A DNA stretch of 61,152 nt from an uncultured Desulfobacterales bacterium (GCA_937998305.1 CALLDL010000058.1:1-61152), one strand, 5' to 3'. Positions 1-8,128 are shown, numbered from the stretch's first letter. Notes: a model not told the origin generated them from the sequence alone. Program-made: numbers and translations.

Positions 1-177
1 CTTGCAACTATCTTTGTTCACTCGTAATTGTGATACGGTAATATCGTATAAAAACATCTCAATTAGGTAAGCTAAATTTGGAGGTGATAAGCAGTTTTAT
101 TAGTTTAGAATGTTTGATTATATTGCCTTAAAGGTTTAAACGCTTGATTCAACTTTTAAATTAATTTTATATAACCT

Positions 178-209
178 CTTGAGGTGCGTAAAACGCACTC
201 AAGTTTTGT
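178..209 (+). terminator. Hairpin followed by a short T run, possible Rho-independent terminator
   Basis: The arms CTTGAGGTGCGT (178-189) and ACGCACTCAAG (193-203) pair over 11 bp with one bulged G around an AAA loop, and TTTTGT follows. The shape fits an intrinsic terminator on the plus strand, but no gene is visible upstream inside the window. It could equally be a free-standing palindrome. Confidence 0.45.
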
Positions 210-317
210 ACCCCGATATTGTTAAAAAGCCTTGTGGTTAGAAGGCTGAAATAATTTATATAAGGTAAAATATTTTATTCGTGCATCATCCTGGAGGGAT
301 TTAACAAACAAAACTCC

Positions 318-352
318 CCGACTCCTAAATAAATGGTTTCGAAAAAAGTCGG
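318..352 (-). terminator. Weak stem-loop after the thiolase gene
   Basis: CCGACT at 318-323 pairs with AGTCGG at 347-352 across a long loop of about 23 bases. T-rich sequence follows on both strands. It is the only structure close to the end of the thiolase gene, but the long loop makes it a poor terminator. Confidence 0.25.
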
Positions 353-388
353 TTTTATTCGCTAAAGTGACCATATTAGAAATCCGGG

Positions 389-1567
389 CTAATCACACAG
401 CTCGAAAAGTGCGGCAGCGCCCATCCCTCCGCCGATACACATTGATTCGATGCCGTATTGCACGCCGCGTTCTTTCATATTGGCAAGCAGCGTTGCGCAC
501 AGTTTGGCGCCTGTGCATCCCAGCGGATGTCCCAATGCAATGGCACCGCCGTGAATGTTGACTCGATCCATGTCAATCCCGAGTTCCCGGATACAATACA
601 CCGCCTGAGATGCAAAAGCCTCGTTGATTTCAAAAAGACCGATATGGTCAAGATCCATGCCGGCCATATCCAAAAGTTTTGGAATGGCGTATCGGGGTCC
701 CACTCCCATCTCTTCGGCCTTGCAGCCGACGGTTGTATAATATTTTAACTTGGCTATGGGTTTCAGTCCAAGGGCATCAAGCTTTTGAGCGCTCATGATG
801 ATACTTGCGGCTGCACCGTCAGTGGTCTGAGAAGAGTTCCCCGCAGTCACCGTTCCACCTAAAGCAAATACCGGGTTTAAATTGGCCAGCCCCTCCATGG
901 TAGTGGAGGGCCGGATACCGTCGTCATCTTTGACAAAAAAGGTCTCTTTTTTGTAGGTGCCATTTTTATCATTTACAAACTTGTGTGCCGGCGTGGGAAC
1001 GATTTCAGTAAAAAGTTCTTTATTTAAAGCCGTTGCGGCTTTTAATTGAGAGTGATACGCAAATTCATCCTGTTCTTCTCTGGAAACGTTGTACCGGTTG
1101 GCAACGATTTCGGCGGTTATCCCCATGGAAACGTAAAGATTGGCGTGCTGTTTAGAATATTCAGGATGAGGTCTGGGAAGATTTCCGCCCATGGGAACGA
1201 AAGTCATGGACTCCAGCCCCCCCCCAATGACGATATCCGACCAACCCGACATGACGCGCAAGGAGGACTGGGCGATCGCCTCGAGGCCGGAAGCACAGAA
1301 CCGATTTACCGTGGCACCGGAAACTTGCACCGGAAATCCAGCGATCTGGGATGCGATTCTTCCGATGTTCAGTCCCTGTTCAGCTTCGGGAAACGCGCAG
1401 CCGATCATAATGTCATCCACATCTTTCATTTCAAGGTTCGGTGTTTTGTCAATGGCAGATTTCAGAATAAAGGACAGCAGGTCTTCAGGTCGTGTATCTT
1501 TAAAAGCCCCTTTACTTTTCTTACAGCCGGGGGTTCTGGTGGATTGGACGATGTAGGCGTCTCTCAT
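389..1567 (-). CDS. fadA: Acetyl-CoA acyltransferase (thiolase)
   Basis: Thiolase of 392 residues that cleaves 3-ketoacyl-CoA with CoA in beta-oxidation. The nucleophile motif NRFCASGLEA places the active cysteine at residue 91. NEAFASQA, GHPLGCTGA (active histidine) and the C-terminal second-cysteine loop CIGGGMGAA are all present, so it should be active. I chose the ATG at 1567, preceded by AAGGAGGG, over an in-frame start at 1633, because the extra 22 codons run into a palindromic repeat and look non-coding. It follows the fadN-like gene on the same strand after 196 bp, the same pairing as the fadNA genes of Bacillus. A biosynthetic acetyl-CoA acetyltransferase is possible on sequence alone; the neighbour favours degradation. 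Confidence 0.92.
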   Translation of the reverse strand: MRDAYIVQSTRTPGCKKSKGAFKDTRPEDLLSFILKSAIDKTPNLEMKDVDDIMIGCAFPEAEQGLNIGRIASQIAGFPVQVSGATVNRFCASGLEAIAQSSLRVMSGWSDIVIGGGLESMTFVPMGGNLPRPHPEYSKQHANLYVSMGITAEIVANRYNVSREEQDEFAYHSQLKAATALNKELFTEIVPTPAHKFVNDKNGTYKKETFFVKDDDGIRPSTTMEGLANLNPVFALGGTVTAGNSSQTTDGAAASIIMSAQKLDALGLKPIAKLKYYTTVGCKAEEMGVGPRYAIPKLLDMAGMDLDHIGLFEINEAFASQAVYCIRELGIDMDRVNIHGGAIALGHPLGCTGAKLCATLLANMKERGVQYGIESMCIGGGMGAAALFELCD

Positions 1568-1584
1568 TATTATTCCCTCCTTGG

Positions 1585-1725
1585 AGACCTTTGAAAAAAG
1601 CCCCTTTTTGCCCGATATCTGCGTCAGACTCAAATTTTAATCCTCGAAATACTCAATGTATGTCTGCGGTTAAAATTTTCGCCTTCCTTGATCTCAACCA
1701 AAAATTTGGTTTTTTTATAAGGTCT
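1585..1725. repeat. Long imperfect palindrome (element A) between fadN and fadA
   Basis: AGACCTTTG at 1585-1593 matches the inverse of ATAAGGTCT at 1717-1725. The inner arms continue to pair in part (AATTTTAATCC against GGTTAAAATTT). The total is about 141 bp with terminal inverted repeats and a small central stem, the build of a MITE-like or REP-like element. It sits within the two-gene operon. Confidence 0.6.
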
Positions 1726-1763
1726 CATTTTGTTATCAAACAAAAATGGCCAGCGACCTATTG

Positions 1764-4169
1764 TTAATTTCTCAAGGGTTTGCCGGTTTTTAGCATGTGT
1801 TCGACTCTGGCCATGGTCTTTTCTTCTTTCCAGAAATCGACAAAAGCCTCTCTTTCAAGATTAAGGATGACATCCTCTTCGACGCTGCTGTTGTCTCTTA
1901 TTTCTCCACCACTGATGACGTAGGCGATTCTTTTTGCCAGAAATGCATCGTATTTTGAAATAAATTTTCCTTTCAGCATGTTGAAAATCTCCACCTCTAT
2001 CATGCCCTGGGCAGCCTGTCCCAAAACTTTTATCGGTTGTTTTATCGGCGGTGCGTAACCTTCATCGACCATCTTCAAAACTTCCTTTTTGGCTTCACCG
2101 ATCAGATAGTCCCGGTTAAATACGATTCTGTCCGTAGGGCCAAGGAAGCCGCTGGCTTTGGCTTCAGCAGCAGATGTTGAAACTTGGGCCAGTGCAATGG
2201 ACATGAACGCCGGAACGAAAAACTTGGCAAGGTCGACATCGGTGACCGCTTCAGGTATCGTCTGGACAAGTTTTTTCCAAAGATTTAAACATCCGCCGCC
2301 CGATGGGAGCAGTCCGACGCCAATCTCAACAAGTCCCATGTAGAGTTCGGCATGGGCCACAATCCTGTCGGCGCCGAGGCACACCTCGCATCCACCGCCA
2401 AGCGTCAAGCCGTAAGGGGCTGCGACTACCGGAAAGCTCGAATATTTTTCTTTCTGTATAGCGTCTTGTGCCATACGCAAAAATGCATCGATTTCCGAGT
2501 ACTTCCCTTCCTTTGCCAAACCGGCCATGAAAAAAAGATCACCGCCTGCTGAAAAGGCTCCCGGCATTCCGCCGGCCTGGTTTCCGATGACAAGGCCCAA
2601 ACCGTTAGTATCCACATATTCCATGATTTTTTGCTGAAATTCGATAATTTCCTTGTTCAGGGCATTCATCTTTGTATGAAATTCCAAACAAAAAACGCCG
2701 TCGCCAAGATCTATTAATGAAGCGGATTTACAGGACTGAACGAGGTTGCCCGCACCTTTTAGGGTTTCAAGAGACACCATCATTTTAGCGGCAACAATCT
2801 CTGTATAGCTTTCGGTTGTAAAATCATATGCAAAACGTTTGCCCATATCGGTTTTGTAAAATGACGCATGACCTGCTGCAATCATCCGCTTTACTTTTTC
2901 AGGTACTTCAAACCCGTCTTTTTCCATCTTATCTACAGAAGCCTCAAGGCCGAGGGCATCCCAGGTTTCAAAGGGGCCCATCTCAAAGTTGAATCCCCAT
3001 TTCATGGCATTGTCGATGTCAACGATGGCATCTGAAATTTCAGCTGTCCTGTTAACCGCGTAGATCAGGCCGTTTGCCACAACTTTCCAAGCAAACCTGG
3101 CACCCTTGTCTTTGCCATAGACGATGGCTTTGATTTTTCCAGGAAGTGTTTTTGCCTTTCTAGCTTTAATAAGGCATGGAAAGTCGGGAGGTTCATATTC
3201 AGAATATTCTAAAGTTTGTGGATCGATGACCTTTCGGATCTTTTTCCATTCAGGTGTTAAGTCGGTCTTGTAAAAGCCGCTTTTGGTTTTTTTCCCCAAT
3301 AAATTCTTTTGGATCATCTGGTCCACAAATTCTGGAAGAACGAAGCTGTTTCTTTGTTCGTCATCCACCACCAGGTCATAGGTGTTTCTTGCCACATGCC
3401 CCAAGGTGTCTATACCGACAATGTCACATGTCTTGAACATGGCAGTCTTGGGTCTGCCCATGGCGGTTCCAAAAAGTGCGTCCACTTCAGGGATCGATAG
3501 GTCGTCTTCAAGCATGAGTTGCATGGCCTGGACAATTCCCTGAACACCGATCCTGTTTCCGACAAAATTGGGTGTGTCCTTGGCCCATACAATTCCTTTG
3601 CCAAGAATCCGTTCTCCAAAATCAGACATAAATTCAAGAACTTCAGAGAGCGTTTCTTCTCCTGCAATGATTTCCAGAAGATGCATATATCTTACTGGAT
3701 TAAAAAAATGTGTGCCTATAAAATGCTGTTTAAAATCACGGCTGAGGCCTTGGGACATGGCTTTTAGGGGTAACCCTGAGGTATTGGAAGAAACAACGGC
3801 GCCAGGCTTTCTTTTTGTTTCAATTCGTTTAAAAAGATCCTGCTTAATTTTCAGGTTCTCTACGACCACTTCCACAATCCAGTCACAGTCTGAAATTCGG
3901 TCAAAATCGTCTTCCAAATTGCCGATGGTGATGCGATTAACATCTTTTTTCTGCATCAGAAGCGATGGACTCGACATTAAAACTGCATCCAAACCGGCTT
4001 TCACGATTCGATTTCTGGCAACCTGGTCGTCTCTTTCTTCTTCTTTTAGATCAAAAGGAACGATATCCAGCAAAAATGTCTTTATGCCGGCGCCGGCCAA
4101 CAGGGCAGCGATGCCTCCACCCATTACACCAGAGCCAATGACCGCTGCCTGCCTGATTTTTCTAACCAT
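1764..4169 (-). CDS. fadN: 3-hydroxyacyl-CoA dehydrogenase / enoyl-CoA hydratase, FadN-type
   Basis: Cytosolic beta-oxidation protein of 801 residues that hydrates enoyl-CoA and oxidises the 3-hydroxyacyl-CoA with NAD. The N-terminus has the Rossmann motif GSGVMGGG (residues 12-19), followed by the dehydrogenase catalytic region HFFNPVRYMHLLEII. The C-terminal third is a crotonase-fold domain with the oxyanion-hole region FSAGGDLFFM and GGGCEVCLGADRIVAHAE. Dehydrogenase before hydratase is the FadN order, the reverse of E. coli FadB. The ATG at 4169 has an AGGAGGCT ribosome site; the longer reading frame to 4232 only adds leader sequence. It is first in an operon with the thiolase and probably controlled from the promoter and operator at 4620-4666. 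Confidence 0.92.
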   Translation of the reverse strand: MVRKIRQAAVIGSGVMGGGIAALLAGAGIKTFLLDIVPFDLKEEERDDQVARNRIVKAGLDAVLMSSPSLLMQKKDVNRITIGNLEDDFDRISDCDWIVEVVVENLKIKQDLFKRIETKRKPGAVVSSNTSGLPLKAMSQGLSRDFKQHFIGTHFFNPVRYMHLLEIIAGEETLSEVLEFMSDFGERILGKGIVWAKDTPNFVGNRIGVQGIVQAMQLMLEDDLSIPEVDALFGTAMGRPKTAMFKTCDIVGIDTLGHVARNTYDLVVDDEQRNSFVLPEFVDQMIQKNLLGKKTKSGFYKTDLTPEWKKIRKVIDPQTLEYSEYEPPDFPCLIKARKAKTLPGKIKAIVYGKDKGARFAWKVVANGLIYAVNRTAEISDAIVDIDNAMKWGFNFEMGPFETWDALGLEASVDKMEKDGFEVPEKVKRMIAAGHASFYKTDMGKRFAYDFTTESYTEIVAAKMMVSLETLKGAGNLVQSCKSASLIDLGDGVFCLEFHTKMNALNKEIIEFQQKIMEYVDTNGLGLVIGNQAGGMPGAFSAGGDLFFMAGLAKEGKYSEIDAFLRMAQDAIQKEKYSSFPVVAAPYGLTLGGGCEVCLGADRIVAHAELYMGLVEIGVGLLPSGGGCLNLWKKLVQTIPEAVTDVDLAKFFVPAFMSIALAQVSTSAAEAKASGFLGPTDRIVFNRDYLIGEAKKEVLKMVDEGYAPPIKQPIKVLGQAAQGMIEVEIFNMLKGKFISKYDAFLAKRIAYVISGGEIRDNSSVEEDVILNLEREAFVDFWKEEKTMARVEHMLKTGKPLRN

Positions 4170-4235
4170 GATAGCCTCCTGTATGTAATAAATAATGGTT
4201 CTTCTCCAATTTAGATGGAGAAGAGGGCCCAAGGA

Positions 4236-4520
4236 TTCCAGGGGTCAAGGATTCAAGTGTTTGTTTTCTAAAGACTTTATCATCGCCTTTAATATTCTTT
4301 CGATTTCTGCTATGTTTTTTGTTAGTGGTCCCAATTCACCTTTTTCAATTAAATCTAAATCCCCTGCTAATCATATCTGTGTTTCCAACTCGCAAAAAGA
4401 ACCATAAGATATGTAAAGCATCCTAACGTAATCCAAGGTTGTCTTTCTTCCATATCCTTCTGCTCTTTGTAATTCTTTAGTATTTCACTCGAACCCTTGA
4501 ATCCTTGCCCCCTTGTACCC
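4236..4520. repeat. Inverted-repeat bracket around the four-helix-bundle remnant (element B)
   Basis: GGGGTCAAGGATTCAAGTG near 4241-4259 is nearly the inverse of the stretch at 4486-4511 that contains CCCTTGAATCCTTGCCCCC. The two arms lie directly outside the decayed four-helix-bundle gene; the left arm overlaps its last codons. This looks like a small insertion unit with the gene as cargo. Confidence 0.6.
4245..4490 (-). pseudogene. Decayed four-helix-bundle protein (23S rRNA intervening-sequence type)
   Basis: Reading leftwards in one frame gives AEGYGRKTTLDYVRMLYISY, then GSFCELETQI, a TGA stop, LAGDLDLIEKGELG, and finally IAEIERILKAMIKSLENK before the natural stop at 4245-4247. The AEGYGR motif and the ELE-containing helix are hallmarks of the four-helix-bundle / S23 intervening-sequence protein family. 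The N-terminal third is missing, and a second stop lies just upstream, so this is a dead, truncated copy. It is bracketed by an inverted repeat (see 4236-4520). The family assignment is from memory of the motif, not a database search. Confidence 0.75.
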
Positions 4521-4619
4521 TTTGGGATAACACCTACTCAATTGGAGATGACCCACTTATTTTACCCTAATTAACGACAACTAATCGGGAGGTGATCCTA
4601 AATAATGAAGTCCAACAAG

Positions 4620-4635
4620 ATGAATGATCATTCAT
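4620..4635. promoter_or_regulatory. Perfect 16-bp palindrome, candidate TetR-type operator of the fad operon
   Basis: ATGAATGATCATTCAT is a perfect palindrome placed directly downstream of the -10 hexamer of the minus-strand promoter at 4638-4666, where a bound repressor would block transcription start. The half-sites TGAATGA/TCATTCA are those I recall for the TetR-family FadR of Bacillus, which controls fadNA. The spacing is tighter here, so the regulator is an inference. No regulator gene is in the window. Confidence 0.6.
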
Positions 4636-4637
4636 TT

Positions 4638-4666
4638 ATCTAACAGAACGTATCTTTATCTGTCAA
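4638..4666 (-). promoter_or_regulatory. Sigma-70-type promoter of the fadN-fadA operon
   Basis: On the minus strand TTGACA (4661-4666) is followed by 17 bases and TTAGAT (4638-4643). The -35 is perfect and the -10 weak. Transcription would start within or beside the palindrome at 4620-4635, about 450 bp before fadN, leaving a long leader that contains the four-helix-bundle remnant. Confidence 0.5.
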
Positions 4667-4692
4667 GAAAAAAACAAAAAATTTATATCATC

Positions 4693-4720
4693 CTGACAAC
4701 GGTTATAAAAACCATATAAT
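4693..4720 (+). promoter_or_regulatory. Possible divergent promoter
   Basis: CTGACA (4693-4698), 16 bases, TATAAT (4715-4720) on the plus strand. It could drive the genes from 4977, about 250 bp downstream. The promoter at 4833-4862 is a closer alternative. Confidence 0.35.
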
Positions 4721-4800
4721 CAAAATATTATACCGTTTTGGATGTGTGATAAAAAACCTAACAAATAATTTTTTCAGTATTATTTACATCAACATATAAA

Positions 4801-4816
4801 ATGAACAATTATTCAT
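4801..4816. promoter_or_regulatory. Second, imperfect copy of the fad-type palindrome
   Basis: ATGAACAATTATTCAT keeps the outer arms of the site at 4620-4635 and departs from symmetry at one base pair. It lies about 180 bp away and 16 bp before the plus-strand promoter at 4833, so the same regulator may touch both divergent operons. Confidence 0.4.
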
Positions 4817-4832
4817 TTAAACGAAATAAGCA

Positions 4833-4862
4833 TTGTCAAACAAGGTTGTTTACGGTTATAAA
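4833..4862 (+). promoter_or_regulatory. Promoter for the 4977-7204 operon
   Basis: TTGTCA (4833-4838) and TATAAA (4857-4862) are 18 bases apart, each one or two bases from consensus. It is about 110 bp before the first gene. An imperfect inverted repeat (CGAAAGTCA / TGTGATTTTCG, 4895-4920) follows and may be a further regulatory site. Confidence 0.4.
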
Positions 4863-4976
4863 ACATATCACGAAGCTATCAGACTGATCACATGCGAAAG
4901 TCATACACTTGTGATTTTCGTAATTATCTTGAACATATTCTGAAACAACACGCTTTTTATATAGGACGGTAGAATA

Positions 4977-5306
4977 ATGACTAAAGAAAACGATGTCGTA
5001 CTAATATACTTTGAGGACCAGCCAATATCATTTGCGAGAATAGAGAACATCTCTCCGGATATTAAAAAAGACTGGTATCATGTTAAACTTTTACTGCTGC
5101 AGATGCCCCTTCAGGTGGTTACCTGGATACTGCGGGATATTTATATTAACGGCCGGGAGTTTACCATGGAAGGAAAAAAAATCCATTTGGAAAAGGTGGT
5201 TTGTCCCGAAGAGACCGAACCCGTCGAAAAGGAAAAAGCAACGCCTGAAAAACCAGTTGATCAAAAAGTGATATCTTTAGCTGATCTTAAGAAAAAATCA
5301 TCGTGA
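4977..5306 (+). CDS. Small conserved-looking protein of unknown function
   Basis: A 109-residue soluble protein that I do not recognise. The first 80 residues look folded, with a beta-rich pattern: VVLIYFEDQPISFARIENI, then WYHVKLLLLQMPLQVVTWIL. The C-terminal 30 residues are a charged, proline-containing tail ending DLKKKSS. No signal peptide, cysteine pair or catalytic motif is seen. It ends 15 bp before the DUF1848 gene, so it is probably co-transcribed with DUF1848 and dusB, hinting at a nucleic-acid or ribosome-related setting. The ribosome site (GGACGG) is weak. Confidence 0.75.
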   Translation: MTKENDVVLIYFEDQPISFARIENISPDIKKDWYHVKLLLLQMPLQVVTWILRDIYINGREFTMEGKKIHLEKVVCPEETEPVEKEKATPEKPVDQKVISLADLKKKSS

Positions 5307-5321
5307 GTATGATTTCGGGTT

Positions 5322-6227
5322 ATGAAACGTTCAAATCAAATCGTCATCTCAGCCTCAAGACGTACCGATATTCCTGCCTTTTACATGGCTTGGTTTATGG
5401 AACAAATCAAAAAAGGGGTGTTTGAAGTTATCAATCCATATAATCGGCGTAAGTTCATTGTACCTGCGACGCCCGACAGCGTGCATACCATTGTATTCTG
5501 GTCAAAAAATTTCGCTCCTTTCCTTAAAGGAAGATTCGGTCAAGCGCTTTTGGCAATGGGATACAATCTTTTTTTTAACTTTACCATAAATTCGGATATT
5601 CCGTTACTAGAACCTCGAGTGCCGTCTTTAAAGCAGCGACTTGACCAGCTTCGAGACCTTAGCCGAAACTACGATTCAAAAACTATAAACTGGAGATTCG
5701 ATCCCATCTGTTTTTTTAAATTTGAAGAAAAGGTCATCAAGGACAATCTTCATGATTTTTCCAGGATTGCCACATGGGCGTCACAATGCGGCGTTACACG
5801 GTGTATTACCAGCTTTATGGATCATTACACCAAGATAAAAAAACGGATAAAGTCAATGCCAGGATTTTCATTTATCGATCCGATCCTGTCGGAAAAAACA
5901 GGAATTCTTCTTAAATTGGAAAAAGAGCTTTCAGGAAAAAATGTTGATCTGTACGCGTGCTGTGAAAAAGAAGTGCTGAATGCGCTGCCTTCAGGCTCGA
6001 ACGTCAGGAAAGGCTCGTGTATTCCAAATGATCTTTTTGTTAAGATATTTGGTGGAGATCTCAGCTTTAAAAGGGATACAGGCCAGCGGTCATCAAAAGG
6101 GTGCGGATGTATGATTTCAGTGGATATCGGGTCGTATCACCTGCACCCATGCTATCATAGCTGCCTGTTTTGCTACGCTAATCCAACCAAAGATGCTTTT
6201 AAAAATAACATCCATAAAGAGATATGA
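5322..6227 (+). CDS. DUF1848 family protein with a C-terminal radical-SAM-like cysteine cluster
   Basis: A 301-residue protein of the DUF1848 family, recognised by the start ISASRRTDIPAFY, the segment VFWSKNFAPF and the cysteine-rich end. The C-terminus carries C277-X3-C281-X2-C284, the spacing of a radical SAM [4Fe-4S] site, although radical SAM proteins normally have it near the N-terminus. Further cysteines lie at YACCEKEV and GCGCMIS. The function of the family is not established to my knowledge. It shares four bases (ATGA) with the dihydrouridine synthase gene, so the two are translationally coupled; a role in tRNA modification or repair is a guess from that. Confidence 0.85.
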   Translation: MKRSNQIVISASRRTDIPAFYMAWFMEQIKKGVFEVINPYNRRKFIVPATPDSVHTIVFWSKNFAPFLKGRFGQALLAMGYNLFFNFTINSDIPLLEPRVPSLKQRLDQLRDLSRNYDSKTINWRFDPICFFKFEEKVIKDNLHDFSRIATWASQCGVTRCITSFMDHYTKIKKRIKSMPGFSFIDPILSEKTGILLKLEKELSGKNVDLYACCEKEVLNALPSGSNVRKGSCIPNDLFVKIFGGDLSFKRDTGQRSSKGCGCMISVDIGSYHLHPCYHSCLFCYANPTKDAFKNNIHKEI

Positions 6228-7204
6228 AAATTGGTTCAGTTGTTCTTGACAATATAACGATTTTAGCACCACTCGCTGGTATTACTAATTTGCCGTTTCG
6301 ACTGTTGGCAAAGGCTTCGGGGTGTGGTCTGGTCTGCTCAGAAATGATCAGTGCCAGCGGGCTGGTTCACAGATCCCCCAAAACACATGAATTGCTCGAA
6401 AGCCGGATCGAGGAAAAACCGTTGTCGGTTCAGATATTCGGTTCAGATCCTTATATAATGGCTGAAGCAGCAGCAATGGTTGAGGACTCAGGTGCTGATA
6501 TTCTTGATATCAATCTTGGCTGTGCTGTAAAAAAGGTGTTGAAAACCGGATCAGGGGCGGCTTTAATGAAAGCGCCCAATAAGGTTGAAAAAATTTTCTT
6601 GGCTGTTCGAAAAGCCATAAGCATCCCGCTCACCGTTAAAATGAGAGCCGGCTGGGATAAATCAGGCGGTGAGGCTTTTGCCATCGCTAAAGTCGCAGAG
6701 GCGGGCGGAGTGGACGGCATCACCGTTCATCCACGTCTGGCGACTCAAGGGTTTGGGGGTAAAGCTGACTGGTCTTTAATTGCCGCTATAAAAAATAGCG
6801 TGTCCATCCCTGTGATCGGAAACGGAGATATTGTAACGCCGGAAGATGTATTTGCCATGAAAAAGGAAACGGGTTGTGATGCGGTAATGATTGGCCGGGC
6901 AGCCATTGGAAATCCATGGTTATTTTCTCAGGTGATGTCCCTGATGAATGGTAAAGAAAGGGTGTCCCCGGATCTTGCCGAACGTTTTGGTGCGATGACG
7001 AAATATCTTAATACTTCAATAGAATGCTTTGGAGAGAAACGGGCTTGTCGAATGATGCGAAGTCATCTGGGATGGTTTGTCAAGGGATTGCGTTACAGCA
7101 GCAGGTTTCGTGAATCCATCAAGGGAATATCGACGGAAAAGGAAGCCCTGTCGTTAATTGGAGAATATAAAAGCTTTCTGCTTGGTTCAAGTAATATCGG
7201 TTGA
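6224..7204 (+). CDS. dusB: tRNA-dihydrouridine synthase
   Basis: A 326-residue FMN enzyme that reduces uridine to dihydrouridine in the tRNA D-loop. It has the TIM-barrel opening APLAGITNLPFR, the catalytic loop with Cys100 in NLGCAVKKV, the phosphate-binding segment GNGDI and the MIGRAAIGNPW end of the barrel. The catalytic loop reads GCA where most family members have GCP. The HARTR-like motif is HPRLATQ. Overall similarity and genome context favour DusB over DusA or DusC, but the subtype is not certain. The start overlaps the stop of the DUF1848 gene. Confidence 0.9.
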   Translation: MKIGSVVLDNITILAPLAGITNLPFRLLAKASGCGLVCSEMISASGLVHRSPKTHELLESRIEEKPLSVQIFGSDPYIMAEAAAMVEDSGADILDINLGCAVKKVLKTGSGAALMKAPNKVEKIFLAVRKAISIPLTVKMRAGWDKSGGEAFAIAKVAEAGGVDGITVHPRLATQGFGGKADWSLIAAIKNSVSIPVIGNGDIVTPEDVFAMKKETGCDAVMIGRAAIGNPWLFSQVMSLMNGKERVSPDLAERFGAMTKYLNTSIECFGEKRACRMMRSHLGWFVKGLRYSSRFRESIKGISTEKEALSLIGEYKSFLLGSSNIG

Positions 7205-7291
7205 AAACATTACCATGTTATGATTTGTGAAAAATGGGTGCTAAACTTGAACAATATACTTGTCAATAAAAGAATATGCCAAGGAGTTCCT

Positions 7292-8128
7292 ATGAGAAAA
7301 CAGCTGTCTTTTGTACTGACTCTCGTTTTTTTGCTGACGTTTTCTGTCTTTGGATATACTGACAATTCCAGAGAAGTTGTTGAACTAAAGGAAAAAGGGA
7401 GTATCAATTGGAGCAGGGGGGTCGTTCAGGCAAATGGAATCGGTATTCCTTCAAAAAAAATATCTGGAAATTCCAATGCTCGAACCGTGGCGCTGGCAGA
7501 TGCAAAACTTAATGCTTTTCGTACAATACTTGAAATTATAAAAGAGATACGGATTAACGGCACTACTGTTGTTGGAGATTATGCAATTCAAGACCCTGCC
7601 ATTATGTCGAAAATAGAAAACATGGTAAAAAATGCAAAAGTGGTCAAAAAAGAATATCTAACAGACGGGACGGTAAAAATAAAAATGGAAGTAAATCTTC
7701 GCGGAGGATTTGCTCAACTTGTACTTCCGAATGACATCAAGCCCCTTGATTCAATCACGCTTGTGACGATGAATAAAACATCGTCATCGGCTTTTACAGG
7801 ACTTGTGGTCGATGCCAAGGGACTTGGTGTCAGGCCTGTAATGGTTCCAAGAATACTCGATGAAAACAATCAGGAAGTCTATGGCTCTGCTTTTGTCAGT
7901 AGAGAATATGCCGTGCAGAAGGGTATGAGCGGATATGCTCGGAATCCAAAGGAAATTCTGAATAACCAGAGGGTTGCAGATCATCCTTTGGTGGTTAAAG
8001 GGTTGAAGACATCGGGTCCGGGTCGTTCTGAAATTGTCATCAGTAATGCAGATGCTTCAAAGCTCAGAAGTACTTCGGAAAGCCTTTATTTTATGAAAAA
8101 ATGCCGTGTTATTATTGTGGTTGACTAG
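7292..8128 (+). CDS. Exported LPP20-like protein
   Basis: A 278-residue protein starting with an N-terminal signal sequence (MRKQLSFVLTLVFLLTFSVF). The ATG at 7292 has AAGGAG nine bases upstream and is preferred over an earlier frame start at 7220. The region around GIPSKKISGNSNARTVALAD and the following helix resemble the LPP20 / FlgT N-terminal type domain found in periplasmic or outer-membrane proteins; no lipobox cysteine is present. The C-terminal half is unfamiliar. Function unknown; a role in the envelope is likely. Next to it lies a small TPR lipoprotein on the same strand. Confidence 0.7.
   Translation: MRKQLSFVLTLVFLLTFSVFGYTDNSREVVELKEKGSINWSRGVVQANGIGIPSKKISGNSNARTVALADAKLNAFRTILEIIKEIRINGTTVVGDYAIQDPAIMSKIENMVKNAKVVKKEYLTDGTVKIKMEVNLRGGFAQLVLPNDIKPLDSITLVTMNKTSSSAFTGLVVDAKGLGVRPVMVPRILDENNQEVYGSAFVSREYAVQKGMSGYARNPKEILNNQRVADHPLVVKGLKTSGPGRSEIVISNADASKLRSTSESLYFMKKCRVIIVVD

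Larger units (their letters stand above)
1..366. other. Non-coding left edge of the window
   Basis: No credible gene is seen in these 366 bases on either strand. The stretch is AT-rich and holds the hairpin described at 178-209 and a weaker one at 318-352. It lies downstream of the thiolase gene, which is read leftwards. Confidence 0.6.

Noticed and set aside
1568-1633. N-terminal extension of the thiolase
   Set aside because: The added codons fall in palindromic element A, and the ATG at 1567 has an excellent ribosome site and matches the family start.
4195-4407. 70-codon plus-strand frame in the fad leader
   Set aside because: It is the shadow of the minus-strand four-helix-bundle remnant, which gives a recognisable protein.
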